A stretch of 64,000 nucleotides of DNA from Actinokineospora auranticolor (lineage in GTDB: Bacteria > Actinomycetota > Actinomycetes > Mycobacteriales > Pseudonocardiaceae), in contig NZ_PTIX01000022.1 in NCBI RefSeq assembly GCF_002934265.1, positions 1-64,000 of the forward strand. Reading direction: 5' to 3'. This document shows positions 1-9,457 of this stretch, one piece after another; position 1 is the first letter of the stretch; each line of letters starts with the position of its first letter. The position numbers were made by a program, and so were the translations under genes. Under the pieces are notes generated by a model that did not search any database, was not told where the DNA came from, and saw nothing but the letters and a program-made list of their open reading frames with translations.

Positions 1-1
1 C

Positions 2-259
2 GTCCTGCGCGGCGCCCGCCACCAGCGCATCACCCCCTACACCCCACGCCACAACGGCAAAGTCGAGCGCTACCACCGCATCCTGGCCGAGGAATTCCTC
101 TACGCCCACGCCTGGACCAGCGAGCAACACCGCACCGACGCACTGACGGTCTGGAACGTGCACTACAACTACCATCGACCCCACACCGCCGCCGGAAACC
201 AACCACCAGCCACACGGCTCCACACCGGCGTCACCAACGTCATGGCCTCATACATCTAG
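2..259 (+). CDS. IS481-type transposase, C-terminal part (5' cut by window)
   Basis: Open from the window edge to a TAG at 257-259, giving the last 85 residues of an integrase-core transposase. The stretch TPYTPRHNGKVERYHR followed by YNYHRPHTAAG is typical of the IS481/IS3 DDE catalytic core: the E in KVER is the last catalytic acid and the YHRPH block closes the domain. The TAG overlaps the stop codon of the convergent gene by three bases, so the insertion may have trimmed that neighbour. Whether the 5' part is intact cannot be seen. Confidence 0.85.
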   Translation, partial: VLRGARHQRITPYTPRHNGKVERYHRILAEEFLYAHAWTSEQHRTDALTVWNVHYNYHRPHTAAGNQPPATRLHTGVTNVMASYI

Positions 260-753
260 TCCACCCGTCTGCGGACCGGTCGGGGCACCCGGGTCAGGGC
301 CCGGACCCGCCGCGTCCGGCCGTGCACGGCCAGCAGCGCCAGCAACTCACCGTCCACCTGGGCCGCCAGCCGCCGCTGCGCCCAGTCCGACGCCGCCAGC
401 ACCGCGCCGATCGGGACGTCACGGCCCGCCAGTGCGTCGTGCACCAGGCACCACTCGGATAAGCGCGCCCGCAGCGGTTCCACGTGCTCGACGGCGGGCC
501 GCACGCGCGCGGCCCACTCGGCGAACCCGCGCGCGTACGCGGCCCGGTCGTCGATCCGGGCCGCCGCGGCGGCGGTGGCCACGGCCGGTTCGGGGTCGCG
601 CAGGATGAGGGCGAGGAAGGCCGGTTCGTCGTCCGGTGCGGCCGCCCGGTACCACTCGAAGCGCAGGGCGGCGTCGGCGGCCAGGGCGGCCGGATCGTGG
701 CCCGTGCGAGCGGTCAGCGCCGCCGCGGCCGTGATGTGGTCCAGCAGGTTCAC
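256..753 (-). CDS. Ala/Arg-rich hypothetical protein
   Basis: A 165-residue protein starting at GTG with a good ribosome binding site (GGAGGAAAG) just upstream. It is soluble, rich in Ala and Arg, and predicted mostly helical, with no membrane segment, signal peptide or motif I recognise. Its stop codon overlaps the end of the transposase on the other strand. Strong third-position GC and the Shine-Dalgarno site argue that it is real. Its C-terminus is unusually arginine-rich, so it may have been changed by the transposon insertion. Function unknown. Confidence 0.6.
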   Translation of the reverse strand: MNLLDHITAAAALTARTGHDPAALAADAALRFEWYRAAAPDDEPAFLALILRDPEPAVATAAAAARIDDRAAYARGFAEWAARVRPAVEHVEPLRARLSEWCLVHDALAGRDVPIGAVLAASDWAQRRLAAQVDGELLALLAVHGRTRRVRALTRVPRPVRRRVD

Positions 754-821
754 CGTCTTTCCTCCGGGGGAAAGCGTAGTCGCCGGGCCCCCGCGACGAT
801 CATCGGCGCTACCCTCCCGGG

Positions 822-1265
822 GTGCTGTTCCACCGGGACATCGACATCGCCGCCCCGGCCGCGCGCGTGTGGGCGGTCTACTCCGACATCGAGGGCTGGC
901 CGCGCTGGACGGCGTCGGTGACCTCGGTCACCGCGCTGGACCCCGGGCCGCTGCGCGTGGGCAGCCGCGCGCGGATCAACCAGCCCAAGCTGCCCACCAC
1001 GGTCTGGACCATCACGGCCATCGACGAAGGCCGCTCGTGGACCTGGGTCGCGGGTGGGCCGGGTGCCCGCTCGACCGCCACGCACACCGTGCTGCCGTTG
1101 GAGAGCGGCGGTTCGCGGGTGGTCCTGGAGCTGGCGGTGCGCGGCCCGCTCGGGTGGCTCGTCGGCACGCTCACCACCGGTCTGACCAACCGCTACCTCG
1201 CCATGGAGGCCGCGGGGCTCAAGGCCACGGCCGAGGCGGGCGACGGCGGAAACCGAGTCGACTGA
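822..1265 (+). CDS. SRPBCC-family protein (polyketide cyclase/START-like fold)
   Basis: A 147-residue protein with GTG start. The N-terminus ([25 protein letters not shown]) and the spaced strand pattern ending in a long C-terminal helix are characteristic of the SRPBCC helix-grip fold, which makes a cavity for hydrophobic ligands. The family includes polyketide cyclases, lipid-binding proteins and toxins of the Rv0910 type, so the ligand cannot be named. It is divergent from the 256-753 gene, with 68 bases between starts. No catalytic residue is evident. Confidence 0.8.
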   Translation: MLFHRDIDIAAPAARVWAVYSDIEGWPRWTASVTSVTALDPGPLRVGSRARINQPKLPTTVWTITAIDEGRSWTWVAGGPGARSTATHTVLPLESGGSRVVLELAVRGPLGWLVGTLTTGLTNRYLAMEAAGLKATAEAGDGGNRVD

Positions 1266-1326
1266 TCACCCGCGTCCGTGCGAGGCTGGTGCGCACCCTT
1301 CTGCCCGCCCCTCGTGGAGGTCCCGC

Positions 1327-1524
1327 ATGTCCGAGCAGCAGTCCGAACAGCCCGAGACGCCCGAGGCCGACCAAGACGACGTGAAGGCCCGGTTCCGCGA
1401 GGCGCTGGCCCGCAAGCAGGCCCAGGCGTCCTCCCGCGAGGGCCACGCGCAGTCGGGTTCCAAGGTCCACGACGCCCACGGCAAGGCGGGCGGCAAGCGC
1501 CAGTTCCGCCGCAAGAGCGGCTGA
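1327..1524 (+). CDS. DUF5302-family small protein
   Basis: A 65-residue, highly charged protein starting at ATG after the site GTGGAGGTCCCGC. It begins with a Gln/Glu/Pro-rich segment, has a central [12 protein letters not shown] helix and ends basic ([10 protein letters not shown]). This is the usual DUF5302 layout in actinomycetes. No enzymatic role is known. It is probably intrinsically disordered and could bind nucleic acid through its basic tail (inference). It stands alone between an SRPBCC gene and a lipoprotein gene. Confidence 0.75.
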   Translation: MSEQQSEQPETPEADQDDVKARFREALARKQAQASSREGHAQSGSKVHDAHGKAGGKRQFRRKSG

Positions 1525-1643
1525 TCCGCCCCCCGGCGGTCCACCCTGCCCCCACGGCGGCCCGGTGGACCGCCGCGGCACCGCGGCCCCTTGACCGGTT
1601 CCGCCCGCGTTACGACCACCCGCCCACGGGCGATGTCCCGCAC

Positions 1644-1964
1644 ATGGCGCGAAGATCGGTGCTGCGCGCGGCGGTCGCCGCTCTCCCGGTCCTGCTCACC
1701 TGCACCACCGCGGGCTGCGACGGCGGCCGCGACGACTGGTCCTGCACCCGGACCCGCTGCGAGGTGACCGTCACCGGCACCCCCACGCTGGAGGTCCTCG
1801 ACGCCCGGCTCAAGGCCGAGGTCGGTCGGGGCCTGGTCCGCGTGGTGGGTGGCGGCGTCGACGTCACCCTCGCCCCGGGGGAGGCCGCGCTCGTCGACGG
1901 CGTGCGGGTCGAGGTGCGCGCCGTCACCGACGCGGGCGCCGCGACGCTCGTCCTCACCGGGTGA
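1644..1964 (+). CDS. Small predicted lipoprotein
   Basis: A 106-residue protein starting ATG GCG CGA AGA. The N-terminus has a twin basic region (MARRS), a hydrophobic stretch and a lipobox-like TAGC, which suggests a lipoprotein signal with Cys about 25 as the lipidated residue. The remainder is beta-rich, with two Cys in WSCTRTRCEV that may form a disulfide outside the membrane. An earlier in-frame start would add an unrelated Arg/Pro-rich stretch, so I prefer 1644. Function unknown. Confidence 0.6.
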   Translation: MARRSVLRAAVAALPVLLTCTTAGCDGGRDDWSCTRTRCEVTVTGTPTLEVLDARLKAEVGRGLVRVVGGGVDVTLAPGEAALVDGVRVEVRAVTDAGAATLVLTG

Positions 1965-2199
1965 TCCACGTCCGTTTCGCCCCCGCGCGGACCGGGTACG
2001 TCCTGGGTGGAAGTCGGTAGTCCCCACCACCCCGCGGACCCCGGCCGCTGATCGCCACCTGTGCCCTCCCCCCTGGCGCGGGCCTGAGCGGAGCGGTCGG
2101 CTGGGCAGGCCCCGGTATCCCCCAGCCGGGGCCTGCCTCTCACCTTCGCGGCGGCGCGCCCGTGTTCCGCTTGTCGGCCGCATAATCACTGGCCATAAC

Positions 2200-3174
2200 A
2201 TGTCGACCATGGAACTGGAGTTCCGACACCTGCGGATCGTCATCGCGGTCGCCGATGAGGGCAGCATCACCAAGGCCGCCGCGGCCCTCGGCCTGTCCCA
2301 GCCGTCGTTGACATCTCAACTTCAGCGCATCGAGCGGGCCATGGGGGCGCCGCTGTTCGAGCGCGCGCGGACCGGGGTGGTGCCCACGTCCTTCGGCCGC
2401 ACGGTGTTGGCCAGGGCCCGGACCGTGGTGAACGAGATGGCCGACCTGCGCGGTGTGGCGGCCGCCACCGTGGCCGCGCACGCCGAGGTCGAGCTGCGGC
2501 TCGGCGGTCGGCCCAGCCCGCTGCTGTCGGTCATCGTGCCCCGGCTGGCCGCGCTGCGCGGCGAGGAGGACGGCCCGGCGGTCTCGGTGCAGGTGCACAC
2601 CGACCCGTCCGCGGCGGCCCTGCAGGGCCGGGTGCGGGCCGGTCGGCTGGACGCGGCGGTGCTCTGCGACGTCATCGGCTTCGAGATCGGCGCCACCGAG
2701 GGCGTGCGGCGCGAGGTGCTGGTCCCGGTGGAGCCCGAGTTCGTGGCGCTGTCGGAGGCGCACCGGCTGGCCGACCGGGAGGTCATCGACCTGGCCGACC
2801 TGGCCGAGGAGAACTGGATGATCGACCCGCAGGAGGACCACGGCGGGCTCGGCCCGCTGCGCGCGGCCTGCCGGGCGGCCGGGTTCGAGCCGCGGATCAC
2901 CCACGAGATCAGCGACTCCAGCTCGGCGCGCGAGTTCGTCACCACCGGCCAGTGCGTGAGCCTGGCGCAGCCGACCTCCCGCGAGGGCCGGGGCCTGGTG
3001 GTGCGCCCGCTGCGCGGCGACCCGATCCGCAACCGGCTGGAACTGGTCTGGAAGGACCCGTCCCCGATCGAACCGCGGCTGCTCAAGGACGCGGTCATCT
3101 CGGCCTACGCGAGCCTGGTCGACCGGAATCCGAGTTATGCCAGGTGGTGGGCCAACAACGGTCGGACGGCCTGA
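2200..3174 (+). CDS. LysR-family transcriptional regulator
   Basis: A 324-residue protein (321 from the second ATG at 2209). Residues about 4-63 form the LysR winged helix-turn-helix: FRHLRIVIAVADEGSITKAA, then LSQPSLTSQLQRIE and FERARTGV. The remaining 230 residues are the two-lobed, periplasmic-protein-like effector domain, with VLVPVEPEFVALSEAHRLA in the typical place. It has no divergent partner: the upstream gene is 236 bases away on the same strand and a 1.5-kb gene-poor region follows. Its target and effector are therefore not suggested by context. Confidence 0.92.
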   Translation: MSTMELEFRHLRIVIAVADEGSITKAAAALGLSQPSLTSQLQRIERAMGAPLFERARTGVVPTSFGRTVLARARTVVNEMADLRGVAAATVAAHAEVELRLGGRPSPLLSVIVPRLAALRGEEDGPAVSVQVHTDPSAAALQGRVRAGRLDAAVLCDVIGFEIGATEGVRREVLVPVEPEFVALSEAHRLADREVIDLADLAEENWMIDPQEDHGGLGPLRAACRAAGFEPRITHEISDSSSAREFVTTGQCVSLAQPTSREGRGLVVRPLRGDPIRNRLELVWKDPSPIEPRLLKDAVISAYASLVDRNPSYARWWANNGRTA

Positions 3175-4658
3175 CCGCGGGCCCGGGTCCGCATTGTCCA
3201 CTTCGGAGTCCCGGTTCTCCCCGGCGGGCCGTGGCGGGTGGTCCGCGCGTTTCCCGCGCGCATTCGATTTCGTTGAACAAATGGGCCGTCGGATTTGAAT
3301 GGGAAACCGGCGGGAAAGCTATCCGGGGGACCTCGGTCCGGTTGCTCCACGCAGGTGTGGTGAACATCCCTGTGGGGAGGCGCACATGTGGTGTTCGCAT
3401 CAACATCTGGTCATGTGCGCATATGTATCCATACCGCGAGGTCCCATCCGAGTGGGGTTCGTTTCAACGGCGGGTGAACGTGTCGGAAAGTCGCTTGTAG
3501 CTGCACGTGTCCGGTCGGCTGCTTAACGCAACGAAGGTTGTTTGTGGGATGGATGACCCCGGACCCGGGTTCGCGGGGCGGATGGACCGCCACAAACGCT
3601 GGTGGGTGACCCTCGAACGGGGTGCGACCAGGTGGGTTGGCTGAGGGCTGGAGCGGGCGGCGCATGCCCCCCGAGGGTGTCGGCGGCGCGGTCAAGAGGA
3701 CCCGGGCCTGAGCCGAAAGGGTGTAGTCGAGTGGTCGCGGGCGGTGAGTTAACGAATTTCACGACCGCTAAGTGATGGACGTCGTTGCTAGCGAACTCAA
3801 AAACGGGGACTATGTCGGTCGGAACGATGGACCGCGCCGTGCAGGGTCGGCAGCGGATCATCGTCCGTTCTCATCGCCTCTGCGGTCGCCGCGGCCGGGA
3901 CACCGCGCACCGCGCCCTCGCGCGATGGGGACGGCGGGCCCCGGAGGTCGGGTGGAGCCGACACCGGGGCCTGTCACGCCCCCAAGGGGGTATTCCCGCG
4001 CCGAATCGCCGCAAATCCCCCACCACTGCTCGTGGTCCGGTCGCCGCGTTGCGCGGAGTGCACCGAAAATGCCCCCAGAATGGCCCAGGACGCCCTTGTC
4101 GGGTGAAGCTCGGGTGAACCCCGCGACCGGGCCGGTGCGCGGGCCGTAGCGGGCGCTTGGGCGGCCCCGGGGCTTGCCCGGTGGACTCGCGGGGCGTCGC
4201 TCGGGGGTTCGCGGGCGCGCTGTGCTCGGTGTCACGTCGACGGGTTTCGTGGTCGCCCGGCTCGCGTCGGGACGGTCTTCCGGTCGAGTTGGGTACGTGT
4301 GCCCGACTCGGGGTGGGGCGCGGCGAGCGGGCCCGGTCGGTGCGTCCCGCTCGAAGGCGAGAACCCCGATTGAGGCGACCGTCTTACCCGATCGACGGTC
4401 CACCTGGGCGGTCCAACAGTCCACTGCGGACCACGACCCGTCCACAGTGGCCTTCGGCGGAAGCGCTCCCGGTGCTGTCCGCCGACGGGCCGCCCGCGGG
4501 TGCCAATGTGGATTCGGGAGGTCCTCGAAAGGACTCGCGGGGGATCTTCGGGTGCGCGGTCGGGCGTTGTTCGCCGCGGGTCGAATGGTGGGAAAGATGG
4601 AGATCTTTTCGCGTTGTGAATTGACGCCGGGGCGGCGGCCGCCGGTTTCCGGCCGCGG
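3175..4658. other. 1.5-kb region without a convincing gene
   Basis: I find no reading frame here with the codon bias, ribosome site and homology-like motifs seen in neighbouring genes. Open frames present (for example 3785-4117 plus and 3858-4445 minus) give Arg/Pro/Gly-rich sequences typical of chance frames in GC-rich DNA. Base composition is locally lower in GC around 3260-3550, with AT-containing stretches that could hold promoters or a small RNA. No repeat, tRNA or IS end was recognised. Confidence 0.5.
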
Positions 4659-5624
4659 TTACCTGGCCGAGGAATCCTCGATGTCGTCGAGGTCGCCGTG
4701 GTCGCGGCTCCCGCGCGGCCACAGCGGTTCCGCCGATTCCGGCCGCGGCAGCGCCCGCCGGTCCTCATCGGACTGCGCGTCCAGCCGGGGCCACCCGACC
4801 GCGCTCAGCGCGGGCCGCTCGGTGTCGAGCCGCTCGGCGGCGTACTGCGGGGCGATCTCGGTCTTGGTGACGGCCGCGGAGAGCTGCGCGAAGGTCGGGA
4901 TGAGGTCCGCGGCCTCCCGCACCTGCTCGGGGTGCCGGGCCAGCCACCAGACCACGGCGGTGCCCGGGTCGGTCAGCACGTCCTCGGCGAGGTAGGTGCG
5001 GGTCCGCTGCTCTAGTTCCTGCTCCTGGTGGCGGACCTGCTTCTCCTTGCGCAGCTCGGTCAGCCGGTCGAGGCGGCGCGCGTCCTCCTCCGGCACGGTG
5101 AGGGTCACGTTCTCCGCCCAGCTCACGATCTGGCCGGACCGGTCCGCGGTCATCGTGCCCAGCTCGGCCGCCAGCCTGGTCTGCACCACGGCCGCGTCGG
5201 TCGGGGAACCCTGGACCGTCACCTGCCTGGCGCGCTCGAGGATGGAGTGGACCGCCAGCCCGCGCAGGTTCCCGTGCTGCGGCACGCCCGCGTTCGGCAC
5301 CCAGCAGACCGTGCAGGCCAGGATGAACCGGTAGTACGGCTCGGCGCTGTCCACCGGGATCGCGGGCACGTGGTGCTCCGCGTGCGGCGCGGGCTCCTGC
5401 TCCGCGCGCTCCACCCGCTCCCGGGCCGCCGCGGCCCGCAGTTCGCGCTGCTCCTGGCGGAACAGGACCTGCTTGACCAGCAGCGCCCCCAGCGCCAGCG
5501 CCGCCAGCACCGCCGGGAAGGTGACCCAGTTCGCCCAGCCGAGCACCTGACCGGCGATCAGGGGGGCCAACACGGCGACGCCCAGGATGATCGAGGGCGT
5601 GCGCCAACGCGCTGCGGTTTCCAC
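4659..5624 (-). CDS. Membrane protein with N-terminal hairpin and large cytoplasmic domain
   Basis: A 321-residue protein with two hydrophobic helices near residues 11-30 and 34-52 forming a membrane hairpin. These are followed by a charged coiled-coil-like segment (RQEQRELRAAAARERVERAEQ, about 55-77) and a soluble domain of about 200 residues with heptad-rich stretches. The arrangement suggests an inner-membrane scaffold with an alpha/beta domain reminiscent of stomatin-like proteins, but I cannot assign it. The tail is acidic (DHGDLDDIEDSS). Conserved hypothetical in actinomycetes is the safest call. Confidence 0.65.
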   Translation of the reverse strand: METAARWRTPSIILGVAVLAPLIAGQVLGWANWVTFPAVLAALALGALLVKQVLFRQEQRELRAAAARERVERAEQEPAPHAEHHVPAIPVDSAEPYYRFILACTVCWVPNAGVPQHGNLRGLAVHSILERARQVTVQGSPTDAAVVQTRLAAELGTMTADRSGQIVSWAENVTLTVPEEDARRLDRLTELRKEKQVRHQEQELEQRTRTYLAEDVLTDPGTAVVWWLARHPEQVREAADLIPTFAQLSAAVTKTEIAPQYAAERLDTERPALSAVGWPRLDAQSDEDRRALPRPESAEPLWPRGSRDHGDLDDIEDSSAR

Positions 5625-5727
5625 ACCTAGGTGGGTACCTGGTGCGGCGGGCGAGTTGTAGAGCGATCAAGCGGATTCGCTCGAACATACGAACCGCCGG
5701 GTGCGGTCGGTGACCGGTGTGGGCCGC

Positions 5728-6519
5728 TCAGGGGAACCGGCGTACGGCCGTCCTGCCGCGGGTCCGCAGCCCCATCCAGCGCACCGCGGGCAGACCGCGC
5801 ACCCCGGGGTCGCACGCGTGCACCGCGCCGCCGTCGGTGGTGATCAGCATGGTGGTGTCGGCGAAGCAGCACCCGACGGCGCCCGCGTCGGCGAGCCGCA
5901 CGGTCACGTGCGACGCGCCGGTGCGGTCGATCCGCCGCACGGTGTCGCCCACCGCGACCCAGACGAACCCCTCGGCGTCGACCGCGACACCGCGCGCGGC
6001 CGGGGCGAGCATGCGGGTGGACGTCGTGGTGCCGTTGGCCAAGTCGAAGCCGTGCGCCAGCAAACCGTTGTCCCCGACGCGGTAGAGCGTCGTCGTGTCC
6101 GGACTCCAGGCCAGGTCGTGGGTCGGTCCGGTGAGGACGGGGTGGACCGACCCACCCAGGTCCACCCGGTACAGGGTGTCCGATGTGCCTAGCCAGAGCC
6201 GACCGGCCGGGTCGCACCAGATGCCGTCCGCGGGCGGGAGCCGCAGCGCCGCGGTGCGACCGTCCCGGCGGAGCAGGACCGGTTCGCCGCCGACGACCCA
6301 GCCGTCCGCCGTGGGCACCGCGCCGACCACGCGCCCGTCGACGCCGAGCGAGGCGGTGTGCCGGGGGCCGAGGTCGGTCATCCGCCCCAGTTGGACGCGC
6401 CCGCCGCGCCGGTCCACCCACGACAGCTCGTGGCCGTTCCAGCGCAGCCCGTCGACCCGCCTGCCCAGCAGTCCGACGCAGACGCGGGCTTCGAGTTCGC
6501 CCGGCTTGATCGTCGCCAT
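5728..6519 (-). CDS. SMP-30/gluconolactonase-like beta-propeller protein
   Basis: A 263-residue protein when started at ATG 6519 (MATIKPGELEARV). It contains repeated four-stranded units with the motifs DGIWCDPAGRLWLGT, HDLAWSPDTTTLYRV and RGVAVDAEGFVWVAV, which match the six-bladed propeller of the SMP-30/gluconolactonase/LRE family (calcium-dependent lactonases). The acid and Asn metal ligands cannot be fully placed by eye. The longer in-frame extension to 6696 would translate the operator repeats at 6539-6570, so the shorter start is preferred. Two DasR-like sites lie 20-51 bases upstream, suggesting GntR/HutC-type control. Confidence 0.75.
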   Translation of the reverse strand: MATIKPGELEARVCVGLLGRRVDGLRWNGHELSWVDRRGGRVQLGRMTDLGPRHTASLGVDGRVVGAVPTADGWVVGGEPVLLRRDGRTAALRLPPADGIWCDPAGRLWLGTSDTLYRVDLGGSVHPVLTGPTHDLAWSPDTTTLYRVGDNGLLAHGFDLANGTTTSTRMLAPAARGVAVDAEGFVWVAVGDTVRRIDRTGASHVTVRLADAGAVGCCFADTTMLITTDGGAVHACDPGVRGLPAVRWMGLRTRGRTAVRRFP

Positions 6520-6538
6520 CCCGCCCCCATCGCCGTCG

Positions 6539-6570
6539 AGTGGTCTGAACCAGTTAAGTGGTCTGAACCA
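6539..6570. promoter_or_regulatory. Two tandem GntR/DasR-like operators
   Basis: The 14-mer AGTGGTCTGAACCA occurs at 6539-6552 and again at 6557-6570, an exact direct repeat with an 18-base period. Each copy is a near-palindrome TGGT-N4-ACCA. It differs in two central bases from the established DasR-responsive element, whose core is TGGTCTAGACCA. The position just upstream of the start at 6519 fits an operator overlapping that promoter. A HutC-type GntR regulator other than DasR is equally possible. Confidence 0.65.
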
Positions 6571-6760
6571 ATGTGTCGGGCCTGCGGGCAGAAAGCAAGT
6601 CCCACCCGTCACCAGATTTCCGCCCGCGGGCCGCGGCGTCCCAGCGGATGCTCCGGCCACCGGGCGGTCGCGACGGCCGCGCACCACGAGAATCACCCGA
6701 CTGCCCGCGCCGATGCCACCCGCGTGGGTGACGGTCGGCCGGGGTGGCCATCGGCGACCC

Positions 6761-9457
6761 CTATGGCCGCAGCTCAGTCGAGCGCGCGGCCGACGGTGTG
6801 TTCTCCCGGGGCGGCGGCCGGTGGGTCCGCGCGGCGACCCGCTGGGCGGGCACGGGCGCCGGGCGCGGGCGGGCCGTCGTGCAGGCGACCGCGCTCTCCA
6901 TGCGGAGCGCGGGTGCGTCGGCCGCGGTGGCGGCCAGCAGGTCGAACGGGGGGTGCCACAGGGTGTTGTCGGTGATGACCAGCGGTTCCCGCACGGTCGC
7001 GCTCGCGACGACCTCCCAGCCCGCGTCCTCGGCGGCGGGCGGGCGCGGGGTGAACAGGCGGACCGGCACCCCCCGGGACGCCGCCTCCCGCAGGGCGGGC
7101 GCGAAGGCGGCCACGCGGGCCGCGGCCGGTTCCGGGCTGTAGATCTCGACGCGGTCCGCCGCCCGGCCGATGTCCAGGGCGACCGCCTCGTCCACCTCCG
7201 CCGCCGGGACGAAGGCCGGGCCCGCCGACGGCGGCTGGTCCGCGGTCCGCACGGGGACCAGCTCCTCGACCGGCAGCCGCTCGGCGTTGACCCGCAGGTG
7301 GTCCAGCAGCGCGTGCATCTCGCTGTCGCCGGGCAGCGTGGCCCGCAGCCGGTCCACGTTCGCCACCACCACGAGGTGGTCCTGCGCCCGGCTCAGCGCG
7401 ACGTTCACCAGGCGGCAGGTCGCGGAGTCCTTGCCGGTCCCCGAGTAGAACGGGCCCGCGACCGTGTCCAGGATGACCACCGGCCGCTGGTCGCCCTGGT
7501 ACCGGTGGACCGTGTCCGCGACACCGGCGAACCGGGGACCCAGGTGCTCGCGCAGGTACGCGTCCAGCACCCGCGCCTGGGTCCGGTACGGGGTGATGGC
7601 CGCCAGCGCCGCCCGGGGCTCGCGCCAGGGGAGCACGCCCTCGTGCTCGAGGCGGCCGACGCACTCGCGGACCAGCGCCGCGTGCAGCTGGTCGCGGTAG
7701 GTCGACGCCGGGGTGTGGCCGCTGGTGTCGACCAGCACCAGGGGCGCCCCCAGGACCCGGCTGCGGGCCACTGACGAGACGTCGCTGCGCCCGGTGCGGG
7801 TCGGGCCGTCCGGGTAGGCCACGGCGTTCACCAGCGCCGAGATCGCGGGCCGCATCCGGTACTGGGTGCCCAGCCGGGCCAGCCGCGGGTCGTCGGTGGC
7901 CTGGCCGTCCTCGTCGACCGCCCCCGCCGCCCGGAACACGTCCCGCGCCAGCCACCGGCGGACCAGCGCCCGGTCCTGGGTGCTCGCGTGCCGGTCCACC
8001 AGGCAGGCCGGGGCGGGCGGCAGCTGGCGGGTGTCGCCCGCGAACACCACCCGCTGCTCCGCCTGGCTCGCCAGCCGCACCGCCGTGGGCAGGTCGACCA
8101 TCCCGGCCTCGTCCACCACGACCACGTCCGGCACCACCGGCAGCCCGCCGAGGTGGCCCCGCTGGGTCGTCATCGCCACCAGGCGGCAGTTGTCCAGCAC
8201 GCGCTTGGGCAACCCGGCCAGCTCGGCGTCCACCCGGCGCACCTTGTCCGCGATGCCGTCCGCCGCCGCGCGCAGCGCCCGCACGCTCGCGCCGCCCGCG
8301 CGGGCGACCGCCTGGGCCGCCACCGACCGCAGCTCGGCCAGTTCCCCGCGGGCGCGGGCGATCGCGGCGTCGACGGCCGCGAGGTCGGTCAGCCCGGCGG
8401 CCCGCCGGGCGGTGAGGTCCGCGCGCTCCACGCGCAACCGGTCGGCCCGGCGCTCGGCGAAGAGCTTCGCGTCCGCCTCGGCCAACCGGGCGTCCACGGC
8501 GGCCAGCTCACTGTCCACTGTGGTCAGGAAGGTGACCACGGCGCGGCGCTTGCCGTGGTGGCGCGCCAGCACGCCGTCCGCCGCGACGACCCTGGCGTGC
8601 GCGGCGTCCGCCGCCTCGCGGTCGCGCAGCCGGGCGGCCACCTCCCGCTGGCGCTCCCGCAGCCCGCCCGCGCGCGCCGCCAGCGGGGCGCTGAGCCGGG
8701 CCAGCACCCGCTCGGTGTCGACCGCCGCGCCGTGGCGGCGGACGAGGCTGGGGACCGCGGCCGGGCCGAGCCGGCGGACCAGGCCCTCGTCGAAGCCGGG
8801 GAGGGTGCCGATCAGGTCGCAGATCCGCTCCAGCGCGTGGTCCACCGCGACCGCCGTCGGCGCGGTCAGCAGCACCGTCTGGCCGCGCCGCAGGCTGCCC
8901 TCCACGACCCGGGCCAGCACGTCGGTCTTGCCGGTGCCCGGCGGTCCCCAGACGAACGCCAGGTCGCTGCCGAGCGCGCGGGTCAGCGCCCGCCGCTGGG
9001 CCAGGTTGAGCTTGTCGAAGCCGGTGGTCACCTCGGCCGCGTCGGGTGCCTCGCCGGTGACCCCGGGGCGCTCCCCGAGCAGCACGGGCGCCAGACCGCT
9101 GCCGACCGCCGCGTCGAGCGCCGAGCGCAGCGCCACCGCGGACCGGGCCGGGTCGGCCCGCACGAACACCGGTCCCGCGCCGAGTTCGGCCGCGCAGGCC
9201 AACCGCACCTCGGCGCCGTCCACCACCACCTCGGACACCGGCACCCACGGCCCGCCGCCACCCGCGCGCGCCACCAGGGCGCCGTCGGCGCTCAGGTCGG
9301 GGGGCCACGACACCAGCGCGCACGCGTACCGTGCGCCGCCGGTCGCCCGCCCGGAGGCCAGTTCCGCCCGGGGCGCGGCCGCGGCGCCGGTCCGCCGGAG
9401 ACTGGTGATCTCGGCGGTGAGCGCGTCCCGCATCCCCGTGGCCGCCGCGCGCGACAT
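6761..9457 (-). CDS. Superfamily 1 helicase/AAA protein with C-terminal PLD-like region
   Basis: An 898-residue protein from the ATG at 9457, preceded by GGGAGGCGG; a start 36 codons earlier is less likely. The P-loop GPPGTGKTD follows LNLAQRRAL, with the DEAG Walker B (VVVDEAGMVDLPTA), GDTRQLPP (motif III) and TVHRYQGDQRPVVI plus LVNVALSRAQDHLVV (motifs V-VI). A coiled-coil insertion of about 250 residues separates motifs I and II, as in the DNA2/UPF1/SMUBP2 group. The last 170 residues (RVEIYSPEPAAARVAAF) look like a phospholipase-D-type nucleic-acid module, though its HKD residues are not evident. Role in repair, RNA handling or defence is open. Confidence 0.85.
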   Translation of the reverse strand: MSRAAATGMRDALTAEITSLRRTGAAAAPRAELASGRATGGARYACALVSWPPDLSADGALVARAGGGGPWVPVSEVVVDGAEVRLACAAELGAGPVFVRADPARSAVALRSALDAAVGSGLAPVLLGERPGVTGEAPDAAEVTTGFDKLNLAQRRALTRALGSDLAFVWGPPGTGKTDVLARVVEGSLRRGQTVLLTAPTAVAVDHALERICDLIGTLPGFDEGLVRRLGPAAVPSLVRRHGAAVDTERVLARLSAPLAARAGGLRERQREVAARLRDREAADAAHARVVAADGVLARHHGKRRAVVTFLTTVDSELAAVDARLAEADAKLFAERRADRLRVERADLTARRAAGLTDLAAVDAAIARARGELAELRSVAAQAVARAGGASVRALRAAADGIADKVRRVDAELAGLPKRVLDNCRLVAMTTQRGHLGGLPVVPDVVVVDEAGMVDLPTAVRLASQAEQRVVFAGDTRQLPPAPACLVDRHASTQDRALVRRWLARDVFRAAGAVDEDGQATDDPRLARLGTQYRMRPAISALVNAVAYPDGPTRTGRSDVSSVARSRVLGAPLVLVDTSGHTPASTYRDQLHAALVRECVGRLEHEGVLPWREPRAALAAITPYRTQARVLDAYLREHLGPRFAGVADTVHRYQGDQRPVVILDTVAGPFYSGTGKDSATCRLVNVALSRAQDHLVVVANVDRLRATLPGDSEMHALLDHLRVNAERLPVEELVPVRTADQPPSAGPAFVPAAEVDEAVALDIGRAADRVEIYSPEPAAARVAAFAPALREAASRGVPVRLFTPRPPAAEDAGWEVVASATVREPLVITDNTLWHPPFDLLAATAADAPALRMESAVACTTARPRPAPVPAQRVAARTHRPPPRENTPSAARSTELRP

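Noticed and set aside
3785-4117. Basic 110-residue open frame in the gene-poor region
   Set aside because: TTG start without a ribosome site, Arg-rich chance composition, no third-position GC pattern.
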